Shown here piece after piece: positions 1 to 12,163 of a DNA stretch of 64,000 nt. Source of the stretch: Strongyloides papillosus (taxonomy: Eukaryota > Nematoda > Chromadorea > Rhabditida > Strongyloididae). How positions within the stretch are numbered: the stretch's first letter is position 1; every line of letters starts with the position of its first letter. The stretch spans positions 124,001-188,000 of the forward strand of contig SRSI01000019.1 in assembly GCA_005656395.1 (NCBI GenBank), given 5' to 3'. A program made the position numbers and the translations under genes. Under the pieces are notes generated by a model. The model had not been told where the DNA came from and searched no databases. It saw only the letters and a program-made list of their open reading frames with translations.

Positions 1-733
1 TTAAAGATAAAAATTAATTCTTTAGGAATAAGCTATACTTTTGAAATTTATAAAAAAATGCTGTAAGCTAAAGTATAAAATAAACTTTAAAAGTTATAGA
101 CAACATAATTGATCAATATTCTCATGAAGTAATACTATAATAGTAGTTAAATTTAATAGATAATATAATAAGTAACAGCTGATTTCTTAATTCAAATTTA
201 AAAAATAGGTGAGAAATATTATTAAAAATTTTTACAGCTGTTTTTTATTTTTTATTTGGAAATGTTATTATTGAATTATCTAGTACTTATTAATATTGTT
301 AATAAAAAAAAATAAAATTATATGTCAAACAATCGAACTATAGATCAAAACAATAATAAAATTTTAAAATAAATAAAAGTTCCATTACCAAATTTAAGGC
401 TACACGAAACTTTTGCTTCACATTTCGAAATTTATACATAGTTTACGATCCTTTACTACATGTTTAAACACTTATTACCAAATAGTGTATAGTTTCCAAA
501 AATTGAATCAAGGTTACACAAATCAATGTATTACCATATAATTTATGATACCTATGAAATAGAAAATTAAAACATCGATATTAAAAAGAATATTAATGTA
601 AACAAAAATAATTTTTTTCCATTTTTTACTTATTTTATGGTTTAAATATGTATTTGTTTATGTTTTTCTACAACCTTTTTAATGTATAATAAACTTTTTT
701 ATTAACATTATTAATATATTAAAACATTTTCAT
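1..733. other. AT-rich flank before the first TTL unit
   Basis: No open frame or RNA gene is supported here. The last 70 bases resemble the region before the ATG of other array units (an AT-rich stretch with a TAATAAA-like block, then AAAACATTTTCAT). Confidence 0.5.
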
Positions 734-1191
734 ATGGTAGTATTTAAAAAACTTGTAATATTCTTAATTATTCTTATTTATAAAGTTATTTAAGCACATT
801 GTTCATTCGATAATTCCTAAAGAGACTTGTAGGATTTATCATTTGTAAATATAGCAGTAAAAATGGTGCATTTGTTTCGATATCAGATAAGACGGAAAGA
901 ATTTATAAAAGACATGTTATTTTCAAAAAGTTGTTGAGTATAAACAAATATTTTTTACTACAGGAACTAATTAAAGGTTTTGTAAAGCCATGTTAATGAT
1001 TGTATTGACAAAATAAAAATCTTTTTTAAAGTTTTATACTTTTAATTCTGTCATATCTGTTTATCTAAAAAAAGAAATAATTAATAACGGATGTTATAAA
1101 AGTTCCTTACAATTTTGTCTATAAATTTGAAAGAGATATTCATTGTTGACGTTTGAAGAATAAAATCATCTGAGCTAGAAAAAAGGGTAAA
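734..1191 (+). pseudogene. TTL unit 1, decayed
   Basis: First recognisable copy of the array. The ATG at 734 opens a signal-peptide-like frame (MVVFKKLVIFLIILIYK) that stops at TAA 791-793. Later pieces of exon 1 survive in shifted frames: TGTAAATAT for the T-C-K-Y strand, and a closing KGFVKPC-like stretch near 996. The 5' splice site, GTAAGT in intact copies, reads GTTAAT. Exon 2 relics follow from about 1030, with a VPYNFVYKF-like stretch matching the I-P-x-x-Y-I strand and two or more stops. It groups with the units at 2502 and 4572. The end coordinate is approximate. Confidence 0.7.
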
Positions 1192-2501
1192 AAACCGATC
1201 TCAAAAATGGCATACTTTTTGAATTGCAATACTTTTAATAGAAGCAAAATAAGTGTGACAGATTGATGGTTTTTGATTAAAAATGTTACTTGGAAGAATA
1301 ATTAAAGTTTTTTTATTATTTCATATTATTATTTTATGAAAAGAGTTTTTTTAAAGAAAGAAAGTGTAGTATTGTTGACATGTACTAAAATTATAGCATA
1401 AATATAAAATGTACAATAAAATTACCTTAGGGTGATAAAAATAAATATACACACCACATATATAAAAATATTAATTAGTTATACCATCAAGCCTAGTAAT
1501 AACGAAATAAATATGTCCAAAAAAACAAAAATGAATTTCATTGTAAATTTTGTATTTATATACAGTTTAAATTGCGTTTACTGTTCAAACACTGTATTAA
1601 TCAATCTCTTACCTCATTGGTAAACAGCATATAAAACAAACAATCTTTAGTCATCAAATATAAGGGCTACTGATAATCTTTATTTTTTAACCATCTATTG
1701 TATAGAAAATTAATGATTCATTATTTTATATCATTAAATATTTTCTATATGTTCGATTATTTTTAAACAAACAATTTTTTAATAAAATTTATCATATTAG
1801 TAAAGATTCAGAGATTAAACGTCTTCTAAAAAAAGTAAGATTAATGACGGAAGTAATTCATTATTATTAAAAAATACATCCTCTTATAGCATAACGGAAG
1901 ATAAAATAACTGTGGATGTAACAGAGAAGAAGAGATAGTTTCAGATACTCTAAAAAGGATAATCAAGTAATAATATTGCTTATTCATTTATATAATATTG
2001 TTTACTTAATACAATCTTTAGAAAGAATTGTTGTGTCTTAATTTGAATAATATACACTAAAATACAAAATAATAAGTACTATTGTCAAATGTTATTCAAA
2101 ATAATAACTATTTGTCAAGGTCTAAAAATAACAACAACATCATAACCATTTTCCTTTTAAACTTTTCATGGTATAATGTTAATTATTAATAAAACATTAC
2201 TTATATAATCAAATTATTCTTTTTATAACAAGATGGTCGAGAAAACTATTCTAAAATAAGCTTACATAGCACACATATTTTAACATGACAACTATTTACG
2301 CAATTTATAATTTTTTATATCTATGATATTAAATCTAAATAGTAAAAATTAAAAAAGATATCAATGTTTTTTTTAAACTAAATATTTTTTTCTATTTTGA
2401 TTATACACATTTTAAAGTTTGTAAATAAATATGTTATTATTCTACTTGGAATTTTCCAATATAAAAGGAATTTTTTTATAAAAAAATTAAAACATTTTCA
2501 C
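1192..2501. other. Spacer between TTL units 1 and 2
   Basis: AT-rich DNA without a supportable gene. A 30-codon ATG frame near 1531 has a hydrophobic start but no family match or gene-like context. The last 70 bases carry the array promoter pattern, with a CCAATATAAAAGGAA block about 40 bp before the next ATG. Confidence 0.4.
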
Positions 2502-2992
2502 ATGGTAGTATCGAAAAATCTTTTAATATTTTTATTTCTTTTTATCACCGAGACTGCTGAAGCATTTCATTCACCTTGTATGTATGTAACCGGAGTTACA
2601 GGAATCTTAACATGTAAAATTAATAGTAGAGCGAGTGCTCATGTAGTGATAGCAACTAAACCAACTAGATTTTGTAAAAAGCATGTTGTTTCAGAAAATA
2701 ATGTGCATTATGGATTTTCATTTTTTGTTGCAGGAAGTATAAAAACTATTACAAAGCCTCGTAAGTGAATATATTGTTAAAATAAAAAATTTCCTCAGAT
2801 TTTTATATAAAAATCTACCATAATTGTACATCATATAGAAATAAATTCCCACAAACATTAGTCGAAGTAATTCCCAAGAATTATATCTTTAAAGTTAGAA
2901 GATCAGTTCAATTTTGGAACATTGGAAAAATAGAGTTATCTAGTCCATATCAACAGAATATGCCAATTTATAGGAAAAGATATAGTATTTGA
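2502..2992 (+). CDS. Transthyretin-like secreted protein, unit 2 (intact)
   Basis: Predicted 150-aa secreted TTL-fold protein. Exon 1 is 2502-2760, the intron 2761-2798 (GTAAGTGAAT...TTCCTCAG, 38 bp), and exon 2 is 2799-2992, phase 1. Residues 1-21 form a hydrophobic signal peptide. Then come GVTGILTCK (first strand of PF01060), YGFSFFVAG (the G-x-F-x-L-x-G strand), FYIKIYHNC (the family's L-K-I-Y-H-D-C block), VIPKNYI (I-P-x-x-Y-I) and WNIGKIELS (D-I-G-x-I-x-L). An upstream in-frame ATG at 2397 is rejected: every paralogue starts at the ATG after AAAACATTTTCA, and the TATA-like block lies between the two. GAATAAA overlaps the stop as a likely poly(A) signal. Function is unknown. Some family members bridge dying cells to phagocyte receptors, others are parasite secreted antigens, and neither role can be read here. 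Confidence 0.8.
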
Positions 2993-3104
2993 ATAAAAAC
3001 ACTTTTAACAAAAATTTTTTTAAGAATGAAATATTCTTCAATAAAACAATGACAGATTTATAAGTTATTAATCAATAATATTATTTGAGAGAATAATTAT
3101 AATA

Positions 3105-3981
3105 GGTTGTCGCAAAAGTTCTGTCGTATTTTTTACGAAATTTTTAATGATTGTAATTTTAATAAAAAATATGTCTAATTTACAATATATTATCGAATAT
3201 AATCTACAACTAGTCTCCATTTATTAGCCACCTTATCGATTCTAGATGTGAAGAATTTCCCATCCTTTTTAAAGAAAGTTTCAAAAAAACCAACATTTGC
3301 CTCACCAACTTTAGTGAAGTATCTACCGTCCTAGAAGTAATGTAGAGATAAGAGCAGGTAGTGATTAGATAGAGAAACATCTGGAGAATATGTTGTGTGC
3401 GAGAGTAATTCATAACTTCTCTTATCCAAAATTTTTCGAGTCTTCAATGTCACATGTCGTTATCTTGAAAAACAATATTTTTTTTATTTTCCGAATTTCA
3501 TAATTTTTTAAAAATTTTTTTGTTTAATTTTAATAGAATTTTACAATAGATGTTATTAAAAGTAGTTAGGAATGATAGAATTTTAAAAAATCTTCATTCG
3601 ATGCTGAAGCCATACAAATGCATGCTTCATTTTCAAGATTCATTTCTTTGTCTTGGAACTTTGAAAACGATCTTAACATAGTTACCGCATCTACTACATC
3701 TTCTTCTAATGCCTCACATAAATTCTTAGAATCATCAGTTGTCATATGTCTTAGTTGAAACTCTTGGAAAATGCAGTGTCAAAAATGACTTCTGACCACA
3801 TCTATGTTTAGCAAAAGAAAATGTAGCATAGATAGTGTGAAAAATTGTAATTATGCGAATTATAAAGTTAAGAAGTGGCACTATCTAATTATTATAATAG
3901 CTTAATTTTAAATCAATTGTAATTATATGTTTTAATGATTAAAAATGACTATAAAAATACGACAGAACTTTTGCGACAACC
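3105..3981 (-). mobile_element. Deleted mariner element
   Basis: Perfect terminal inverted repeats of about 30 bp (GGTTGTCGCAAAAGTTCTGT and onward) bound an 877-bp segment flanked by TA on both sides, as for Tc1/mariner insertion. On the minus strand between about 3420 and 3195 a decayed transposase C-terminus is readable: HTTYSPDVSLSN corresponds to the mariner H-P-P-Y-S-P-D-L-A-P-x-D signature, and FFKKDGKFFTSRID plus KWRLVVDY match the end of the enzyme. It contains a stop and lacks the N-terminal two thirds, so it is non-autonomous. The inner segment at 3600-3870 does not look like transposase. Confidence 0.85.
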
Positions 3982-3984
3982 TAA

Positions 3985-4571
3985 TATTATTTTTATTATT
4001 CTGTTATATTATCCTATAAAAAATGTTTTTAGCACAAATAAAACTAAATTTTTAACAACAATGTATATTTTTGAAATTTCAATACATTAATATATAAAAA
4101 CTAAGAGTAAAAATTATTTTATTGGTTTTAAAGATCTAACAATTAAAAAGAAAAATCATGTATAACATTTAATTAGAATTACCCCTAAATCTTAATAAAT
4201 CTCTTGTTTCTGCCGTTATCCTCATTCGAACTTTATTTAATATTGTTATTTTAAAATTATAAGAATTATTAATAGATAATTTGATAAACAATGTTATTTT
4301 TATGACTTTTTTATTATTTATACCTTTTCTATCACTATTGTCATCGTTTTTTCTTGTCAAACGAAGTTTACTCAAGTTAATTTATTATATTTAACATTCA
4401 TTGTGCTAAAACATAAGTAATCAAAATCTAAATGAATATTAGTTAAGTAAGAACTTTTTTTTGTTTTCTGATCAGTCATATTTTAAAGTTTAATTATATT
4501 TTTTTTTTATTTACATGATAATTTCTAATATAAAACAAATTTTTGTTATTAAAAGCTGAAAACATTCCCAT
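3985..4571. other. Spacer between mariner and TTL unit 3
   Basis: AT-rich. A 68-codon minus-strand frame at 4169-4375 has no recognisable domain and is probably chance. The array promoter pattern (TCTAATATAAAACAAA) precedes 4572. Confidence 0.4.
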
Positions 4572-5064
4572 ATGGTTGTCTTCAGAAATCTTTTAATATT
4601 TTTATTTATTCTTATCTACAAAACTGCTGAAATGCGCCGCCCACTCAATGTATACATAACCGGAATCACAGGAAATTTCACTTGTAAATATGGCAAAGGA
4701 ACAGGTGCACTTGTATTGTTAACAACTCAACCACATAAAATACATAGAAAAAATATTGTTTCGAAAAAATTTGTAAGCTATAGAGAATTATTTTTTGTTG
4801 CATGAAGTACTAGAAATATGAACAAACCTCGTAAATGATTATATTGTAAAAATAAAGATTTATTAAAAAGAAATATTCTTCAAAATTTATCATACTTGTA
4901 TACGTAGTAGATATCAATGCATAGTAAAGATTGTTAAAGAAATTTTTTCTAGTTTTGTGTATAAACTTGGATCAACAGTACGATTTTTACAACTAGGACA
5001 CAGAGAATTATCTGAAATACGTGGGAGAAAAAGGCCAATTTGTACTAGAAGAAATAGTATTTGA
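4572..5064 (+). pseudogene. TTL unit 3, one premature stop
   Basis: Closest to unit 2. Exon 1 is 4572-4830, the intron 4831-4870 (donor GTAAAT), exon 2 4871-5064. The only obvious lesion is TGA at 4803-4805 inside the G-x-F-x-V-A-G strand, where unit 2 has GGA: one substitution. Everything after it is preserved in phase, including FFKIYHTC and FLQLGHRELS, and the normal stop is at 5062. That points to recent loss, a polymorphism or a sequencing error. If translated as read it would make a 77-aa truncated secreted peptide. Confidence 0.75.
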
Positions 5065-5454
5065 GTAATAATATTTTTAGCAAAAAAAAAGAAATAAATC
5101 CCTAAATGAATAGTATTTGGTTAATAATATCATTTGAAAGAATAATTAATATTTTCTTTATTATTCCGTAATAATATTTTTGATAAGTATTTTATCAACA
5201 TAAATTGTATAAATCATTGATAAAATATGTATACTTTGTAAAAATTTAAGTAAAAAAGGACTAATGATAATAAAAAAATATCTATATATTAATTTTTTCA
5301 TTCTATTTCATGCAAAAAAAGTTACAATTTCGATTTTTGCTATTAGTATTAAAAAATTTAATCATAAATGTTAAAAATTATATTTATTTTGTAGGATGAT
5401 TTTACCTTTATTCAAGTTAAATATTTACTAATCAATAATTTATTTATCAATTAT

Positions 5455-5468
5455 CAATATATAATGAA
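5455..5468 (+). promoter_or_regulatory. TATA-like block of TTL unit 4
   Basis: CAATATATAATGAA lies 31 bp before the ATG at 5499. The same block, or CAATATAAAA, occurs at nearly the same distance before most units. Confidence 0.5.
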
Positions 5469-5498
5469 TTTTTTAAAAATTTTTTAAAATATTTTAAC

Positions 5499-5968
5499 AT
5501 GATAATATTTAAGATATTTTTAATATTTCTAATTATTTTCAACTGTAAAGCAAAAAGACTTCTTTTTTTCATTAATAAATACTATATTGGAGTTAAAGGA
5601 ACTATCACTTGTAAATTTTCTTCTAGGGATGATGCTTACGTGTCTATAACTGCAAAACCGCGTGATACATATGAAAAGCGTCCTATTTTTTCTGCACGCG
5701 TTAATTATGGTAAATCATTCTTTCTTAAAACAAAGGTTAAAGGAATTAGAAAACCTAGTAAGTAATTATATTAAAATTAAAAAAACTATTTTTTTTAGGA
5801 CTTTTTTTGAGAATCGTTCATAGTTGTGTGAAAGTCAATTTTTTTAGTAATGATAAGTTCGTTGTAAGGAGATACGTTGAAGAAATTCCAGCAAAGTATA
5901 TTGTAAAAAACTACTTGACTGGAGCTATTTATAATAGAGGAAATATAGAATTATCTAGAATAAGATAA
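5499..5968 (+). CDS. Transthyretin-like secreted protein, unit 4 (intact)
   Basis: 142 aa. Exon 1 is 5499-5757, the intron 5758-5798 (41 bp, GTAAGT...TTTTTTAG), exon 2 5799-5968. The signal peptide is roughly residues 1-19. Motifs in order: GVKGTITCK, YGKSFFLKTKV, LFLRIVHSC, EEIPAKYIV and RGNIELS. It founds the second subgroup (units at 5499, 6711, 7954, 9209, 12164), whose exon 2 is shorter and stops right after the last strand. The loop that carries an acidic D-D-x-L-D segment in classic TTL proteins is here a basic, proline-containing stretch (KPRDTYEKRPI). The 430-bp spacer upstream holds only AT-rich DNA and the promoter block. Confidence 0.8.
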
Positions 5969-6710
5969 AAAAGACTGAATGTTGACAAAATAAAACCACT
6001 TGAATAATAGTACTTCAAATTAATAAATATTATTATATAAAAATACAGTAAATTTTTATTATGATTTGACAATATTTTAAGCTTGAAATTGTATAGTAAT
6101 ATTAAAAAAATAACTTTAATTATTTAAAAATACAAATTGCTATTTTATAATAATTTTTTTTCGTAAATATATAGATAAAATTTTAATATAAATTAATGAA
6201 AATAATTTCAATAATATCAATTTAATCGTTAAATATTTGTACTAAAACAAAATGTAGTTGGTATCTAAGGTTAAATAAAGCGATTAATAAATCAAAATTG
6301 ATAAAATATCAATGAATATCATATTGTTTTGTATTCATCTTTAGCTTATTGATAAAATATCATTTCAAGTGTGAATATTATAAGTAGTTTTTGATTTTTT
6401 TTTATATGAAAAGGCGATTAGTTGTTCCCTATATGTTTAATTTTTTTATGAAGTAAAGTTATAAGGCTATAAAAAAATTATAAGACTATATTAAATAAAT
6501 TCTACATGTTATTTAAAGAACTTTGGGATTTCTATTTTAACGAAATTAAAATGTTATCATTTTTAATATAATAGGTATCAACATATATATGGAATTATAC
6601 TTTTTATTTTATGATCTTTTTTTATAAAGTTCAAATATTTATTTACTAATATTTAGTCGATAATAATTATTATAAAAAGAAATTTTTAAAATGCATTAAA
6701 ACATTTTGAT

Positions 6711-7186
6711 ATGATAATATTTACTGTATTTTTTATACTTCTAATTATTTCCACCCATAAAGCAGATGGATTTTGCTTCCATAATAAATATTATACTGCA
6801 GTTGGAGGGAGTATATATTGTAAATATTCTTCTAAAGGATATGCCTATGTTTTTATAACTAAACAACCACGTTCTTTTCATGAAAGGCATCCCCCCGCCC
6901 AAAAATGTGTTAATTATAGTCGATCATTTGATCTTTCAGCAAAGGTTAGTGGATATTGGAAACCTAGTAAGTAAATACATTAAAAATAAAAATATATTTG
7001 TAAGGACTTTTTTTGAAAATTATTCACAATTGTGTAGAAACTAATTTTATTAAACATAAAAAGCCCATTTTGAAAAAGTATGTTGAAGAAATTCCACAAT
7101 TACTCATTTCAAAAAATCGACCAAACCAATGTTTCTATTATAGAGGAATAATCGATCTATCCCAGAATAAAAGAAGAAGAAATTAA
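6711..7186 (+). CDS. Transthyretin-like secreted protein, unit 5 (intact)
   Basis: 145 aa. Exon 1 is 6711-6966, the intron 6967-7004 (38 bp), exon 2 7005-7186. Signal peptide of about 19 residues, then AVGGSIYCKYSSKGYAYV, VNYSRSFDLSAKV, LFLKIIHNC, EEIPQLLIS, YYRGIIDLS and a basic RRRN end. It begins 1212 bp after unit 4, and unit 6 begins 1243 bp after it. Most of the 740-bp spacer before it is shared with the spacer before unit 6, so whole units were duplicated. Confidence 0.8.
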
Positions 7187-7953
7187 TGTCGATAGAATAA
7201 AATTTACATTAATAACATTTTTTTGAAGAAATAAATATAGTGAATTATTTAAAATTACAGTAATTTTTCTATACTTTTAGCAATTTTTAAAGTTAAAATT
7301 ATGTAGTTTTACTAAAAGTAATAATAACTGCGATTTTTTCAAAATACAAATCGCTTTAATATAGTAATTTTTTTAAAATATACAGGTAAAATATTTTTTA
7401 TATCTAAATATTTTAAACTGGTAGCAATTTAGTATAAATTAATGGAAATAATTTTAATGGTATCAATTTTATGATTAAATATTTATAATATAACAAGTTC
7501 AAACATCTAAAGTTAAATAGAAAGATGGCTAATATAATATAAGTGACAAAATATCAAAGAATATTTTATTATTTTTTATTTATCATAAGCTTATTAATAA
7601 AATATCTTTTCAAATGTAAACATTATAAGTTGTTTTTAATTTATTTTTATAACAAAAACGATTAGTTATTTTTAGTATGTTTAATTCTTTTATGGCAAAA
7701 AATTGCATAACTATTAAAATTTTTATAAATTACAATAAATGAATTTTATACCTAATTCGTAAAACTTCGGTATTTTGCTATAAACATTATTGAAATTGTA
7801 GTCAACTGTAATTTAATGTACATCAAAATTATATTAAATTATGTTTTTTGTTTTATGATTCTTTTTCAAAACGTTTAAATATTTATTTTCTAATATTTAA
7901 TCGATAATAATCATTATAAAAAGAAATTTTTAAATGCATTTAAACATTTTCAT
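7187..7953. other. Duplicated spacer before TTL unit 6
   Basis: Aligns by eye with 5969-6710 and 8430-9208. Shared blocks include GATAAAATATCAA..GAATATCAT followed by a STTATTAATAAAATAT stretch, and the terminal TTTAAATATTTATTTTCTAATATTTAATCGATAAT before the TATA-like TTATAAAAAG. No gene seen. Confidence 0.5.
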
Positions 7954-8429
7954 ATGGTAATATTAAATGTATTAATTATATTTCTAATTATTTCAATCCA
8001 AAAAATTGATGAATTTTGTTCTTTATATAGATTTTATACTTCAATTGGAGGAAGTATATTTTGCAAGTATTCTGGTACAGGATATGCTTTTCTTTTCATA
8101 ACTAAAAATCCGCATAGTTTCCATGAAAGGCACCCTCTTGACGAAAAACAAATTTATTATGGTGGCTCATTTTATCTTTCAGCAAAGGTTAAACAATTTG
8201 TACATTGGAAACCTAGTAAGTAATTATATTAAAAATAAAAATCTATTTGTAAGGACTTTATTTAAAGATTATTCATAATTGTGTGGAAACCAATTTTGAT
8301 AGAAGTAAAAAGAAAAAGCCCATTTTAAAAAAGTATGTTTTGAAAATTCCACAATTGTTCATTTCAAAGAATGCACCACATAAATGTTTCTTCTATAGAG
8401 GAAAAATTGATTTAGCCAGACGAAGATAA
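7954..8429 (+). CDS. Transthyretin-like secreted protein, unit 6 (intact)
   Basis: 145 aa. Exon 1 is 7954-8215, the intron 8216-8253 (38 bp), exon 2 8254-8429. It is a close sister of unit 5: SIGGSIFCKYSGTGYAFLFI, KNPHSFHERHPL and LYLKIIHNCVETNF are nearly shared. A three-residue insertion before the exon junction (FVHWKPSK against YWKPSK) keeps phase. It ends FFYRGKIDLARRR. Confidence 0.8.
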
Positions 8430-9208
8430 GAAGGAATTAATGTCGATAGAATAAAAATTACTTTGATAATATTTCTTAGAAGAAATAAATATAGTAAATA
8501 TTTTAAAATACAGAATTTTTTTATAGTTTGACAATTTCTAAAGTTAAAATTATATAGTTTTATTAAAAGTAATAACTGTGGTTATTTAAAAATACAAATT
8601 TTTATTTTATGGTCATTTTTTTGCAAATACATACATAAAATATAATTAATAGCAATATATTATACTGGTAGCATTGTAGCAAAAATTGATGGAAATAATT
8701 TTAATGGTATCGATTTTATGATTAAATATTTAAAATAGGATAAGGACAAATATATAAAGTCATATAAAAAAGAAACTTAAATGGTATTGATAAAATATCA
8801 ATGAAATGAATTTTTTTTATTTATCTTAATATTAGGCTTATAATAAATTTATTCTTTTGAATTTGAAGATTAAATGTAGTTTGTAATATATTTTTATATA
8901 AAAAGTTTAATCATTTGCTTTTGATTTACTTAATTATTTTACTAAAAAATATAATCTAGTAATCAAAAATGTTAATTGAATTATAGTGAATTAATTCTAC
9001 ATGTTAAAGAATTTAAGAGTATTTAGTATTAGGGATATTGAAATAGTGGCCGCCAATAATATAAAAAATATCAAAATATAAATGAAATTATATTTTTGCT
9101 TTATGATTTTCGTTTTATTCATTTTAATGTTTACCATTCAATAATTTATTAAACAATTTTTAATATATAATAAAGTTTTTTACTAAAAATATGTTAAAAC
9201 ACTTCCAT
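8430..9208. other. Duplicated spacer before TTL unit 7
   Basis: AT-rich, alignable with the other second-subgroup spacers. It ends with TTTTTAATATATAATAAAG about 40 bp before the ATG of the broken unit 7. No gene seen. Confidence 0.4.
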
Positions 9209-9668
9209 ATGGTAATATTTAAACTATTATTGATATTTCTATCTATTTTCATCAGTAAAACAGATGAATTTTATATAATAATTATTTTATCGAAATTACA
9301 GGAACTGTCTTTTGTAAATATGCTCCTAAAAGACATGGTTATTTTATTGTATCATTAAACCCACGTGATTATTATGAAAGCAATCCTATTTTTTAGAAAG
9401 AAGTTAGTTATGGAGAACCATTTTTTATTAAAGTGAGAGTTAATGAAAGAAGGAGATCTAGTAAGTAAATGAAACCAAAAATAAAATCGATTTTTAAGAA
9501 TTTTATTTGAAAATTCTTTTATAGATGTACGAGACCCAATTAAGCTAGATGTAGTAGTTAAATGTTAAGAAAGTACTTGAAGAAATTTCTACACGGGTTA
9601 TTTCAACAAATAGAAGGCTGACAAGTTTGTATCATAGAGGAAAAATCGATTTAGCTAGAATAAGATGA
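9209..9668 (+). pseudogene. TTL unit 7, frameshifts and stop
   Basis: The signal peptide (MVIFKLLLIFLSIFISK) is intact. A frameshift follows within about ten codons, so that EITGTVFCKYAP appears in another frame, and TAG occurs in place of a codon in ...NPIF*KEVSYG. The 5' splice site GTAAGT (9461) and exon 2 (from about 9499) remain. The H-N-C segment of exon 2 is disrupted by TAG, but RGKIDLARIR and a final TGA are readable. The long inverted-repeat element starts 139 bp downstream. Confidence 0.75.
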
Positions 9669-9806
9669 GATAGCCTAGAAGTTGCTAGAATAAAACTATT
9701 TGAATAATAGTACCTCAAAGAAATAAATAAACAAAACTACAAAAAATACAGTAATTTGATAAGTATTTAGTTGATAGTAGTCTTAAAATTAAATAATTTG
9801 ATTATA

Positions 9807-11256
9807 CAGGGTGGGCCAAAAGTAGCTCCCCAGGTATTCGCATATATAACTTCTCTTGTAGACTAGCTATAAAGATGGTATTATAGTCATTTTGTAGCCC
9901 TTGATTTTGCATAAATTATATTTTAGTTTCATAACAAAATTTGGATTCTAGGCGGAGTTATGGGTCTTCAAATTTAGAAGTCATTTTTGGCATATATGGA
10001 ATGTAACTTTTTTATACAGAAAGATATTTAAATGTTTGTTGCTGATTATGAAAGCCCAACTTGTTTTGTAGTTAGTCCTAAAATTTTTTAAATTTTGAAG
10101 TCCATTAACTATGTTTAATTTTTTGAAAAAGAAAAAAAATCACGATTTTTGTCAAAATTTCGATGTTTTTTTAAAGTTAAAGAACGATGAGGTCAGTTTT
10201 AAAACTGTTCTATAAGTATTCTGATAGACTAAGCAAAGCTCTATCGAATGAGCATATGACCGTTTTGAGCAGTTGACTTTGAAAGAAGTTATGATTTGCC
10301 AAAGTCGACTTTTTGACACTTTCATTTGAAAGTTAAAATACAAATAATACTTTTCCCGATCTTTATGGTATCCTAATAGCAATAATAAAACTACTTATAC
10401 ATACTAGTTAACAGATTATTACTTATTTATTCATACATTGTCTAAACAACTGAAATATTCTTTATCACCCAAATTCAAGATAAAAATAATTTTTCCAATA
10501 TTTTCACGCGATTTACTATCATTTTATAATATTTTGTATATTTATTATCTTGTAAGAACAATTTTACGTGCCTCTTAAAATTATCATATATCCAATCGTA
10601 ATTCCATATCCTCTTATCTTTAAAAAATAAGTATCTAATGATCAATATAAAATATTATTTTTAATACTTTTTAAAAAAAACATAATTTGTACCCGAAAAT
10701 TTGAAAAAAAATCGTCATATTTTCTTTTTTTACTAGAATTATTGTGTAAAATAGTTAATATTTGACTATTCATAACTTTCTTTTAACTAAATAAAATTTA
10801 GTGGTACTATGCTTATTCGATAGAGCTTTGCTTACTCTATCAGAATACTTATAAAACATCTTTAAAACTGACCTCATCGTTCTTTAATTTTAAAAAAACA
10901 TCGAAATTTTGACAAAAATCGTGATTTTTTTCTTTTTCAAAAAATTAAACATAGTTAATGGACTTCAAAATTTAAAAAATTTTAGAACTAAGTACAAAAC
11001 AAGTTGGGCTTTCATAATCAGCAACAAACATTTAAATATCTTTCTGTATAAAAAAGTTACATCCCATATATGCCAAAAATGACCTCTAAATTTGAAGACC
11101 CATAACTCCGCCTAGAATCCAAATTTTGTTACGAAACAAAAATATAATTTATGCAAGATCAAGGGATACAAAATGACTATAATACCATCTTTATAGCTAG
11201 TCTACAAGAGAAGTTATATATGCGAATACCTGGGAAGCTACTTTTGGCCCACCCTG
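9807..11256. mobile_element. Long inverted-repeat (foldback) Tc1/mariner-type element
   Basis: The segment starts CAGGGTGGGCCAAAAGTAGC and ends with the reverse complement, GCTACTTTTGGCCCACCCTG, between TA dinucleotides. The arms are inverted copies of each other for about 450 bp (9807-10255 and 10810-11256), with few mismatches by eye. A roughly 550-bp centre is unlike the arms. No transposase frame is present; the 76-codon minus-strand frame inside the left arm is not convincing. It is a non-autonomous element whose termini match the 212-bp MITE at 59598 and the older copy near 20050. Confidence 0.85.
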
Positions 11257-12163
11257 TATAAGATAACAAATTGTCATACCGTAATGATTTTTATGAAAAA
11301 TATAAAAATATAATTTTTTGCAATATATTTGTTTAGAAAAGATAGAAAGTACTACAGAATTGAATGTAATCCACAATTTATTTATTAAAAAATGTTAATG
11401 CTATTTATATATCGAAAATAATCATATCATTTACCAAATACTTAAGTTTAAAATATTTCAATTTCTATTCGATAATTAAATAATTAAGCAAAATAAAAGA
11501 TAACAGCTAAAATTAAATAAAGATGTAGGTAAAATAAAAGTGATAAATTATTAATGAAATCAAATCGTTTTTATTTACTGTTATACATTACACGCGTAAT
11601 GTTTCAAACTTAAATGTAATCAAAATTAAAATTATATAAATAAGATTGTTTCAATAAAATAGTCATAATAAACCCAAGTGGAGTTGGGGTAAGTGGCTCT
11701 TTTTTATAATGTTTTATTGTATATTTTTTAGTTTTATAATTTACAAATAAATTTACGTTGAAATTGTTTAGTAATTTATAATATTTACTTTAATATTAAG
11801 CCTATGATAAACTTCCTTTTTTGAAATTGTACATTACATTTATTTTTTGATGTCTTTTAACATAAAAAACTATTATTGTTGGTTTGTTCAATTATTTTAC
11901 AAAAAAACATAATTTAGTTATCTAAAAAGTAAATTAAATTATAGTTAATGAGTTCTACATGTTAATTAGAGGAATTTTGAATATCTATATAATTAAGAAT
12001 TCTAGTCACCAATAATTTAAAAGATATCAAAACGAATATAAAATCATATTTTTTGTTTTATGATCTTTGTTATATTGATTTTAAATATTTACTAATTAAT
12101 AACTTTTTTGATGTTTTTTTATATATAAGAAATATTTTTCAAAATACGTTAAAACACTTTCAT
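11257..12163. other. Spacer between foldback element and TTL unit 8
   Basis: AT-rich array spacer without a supportable gene. The promoter-like end is TTTATATATAAGAAATATTTTTC before the ATG at 12164. Confidence 0.4.

Noticed and set aside
1432..1623. Short plus-strand frame with a hydrophobic internal segment
   Set aside because: No ATG at its start, no family motif, no promoter-like context; chance frame in AT-rich spacer.
2397..2501. N-terminal extension of TTL unit 2
   Set aside because: The upstream ATG precedes the TATA-like block and is absent from all paralogues.
4169..4375. 68-codon minus-strand frame
   Set aside because: Composition typical of random AT-rich DNA; no motif or paralogue in other spacers.
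10152..10382. 76-codon frame inside the foldback element as a transposase
   Set aside because: Lies mostly in the inverted arm and has no DDE/D or helix-turn-helix motif.
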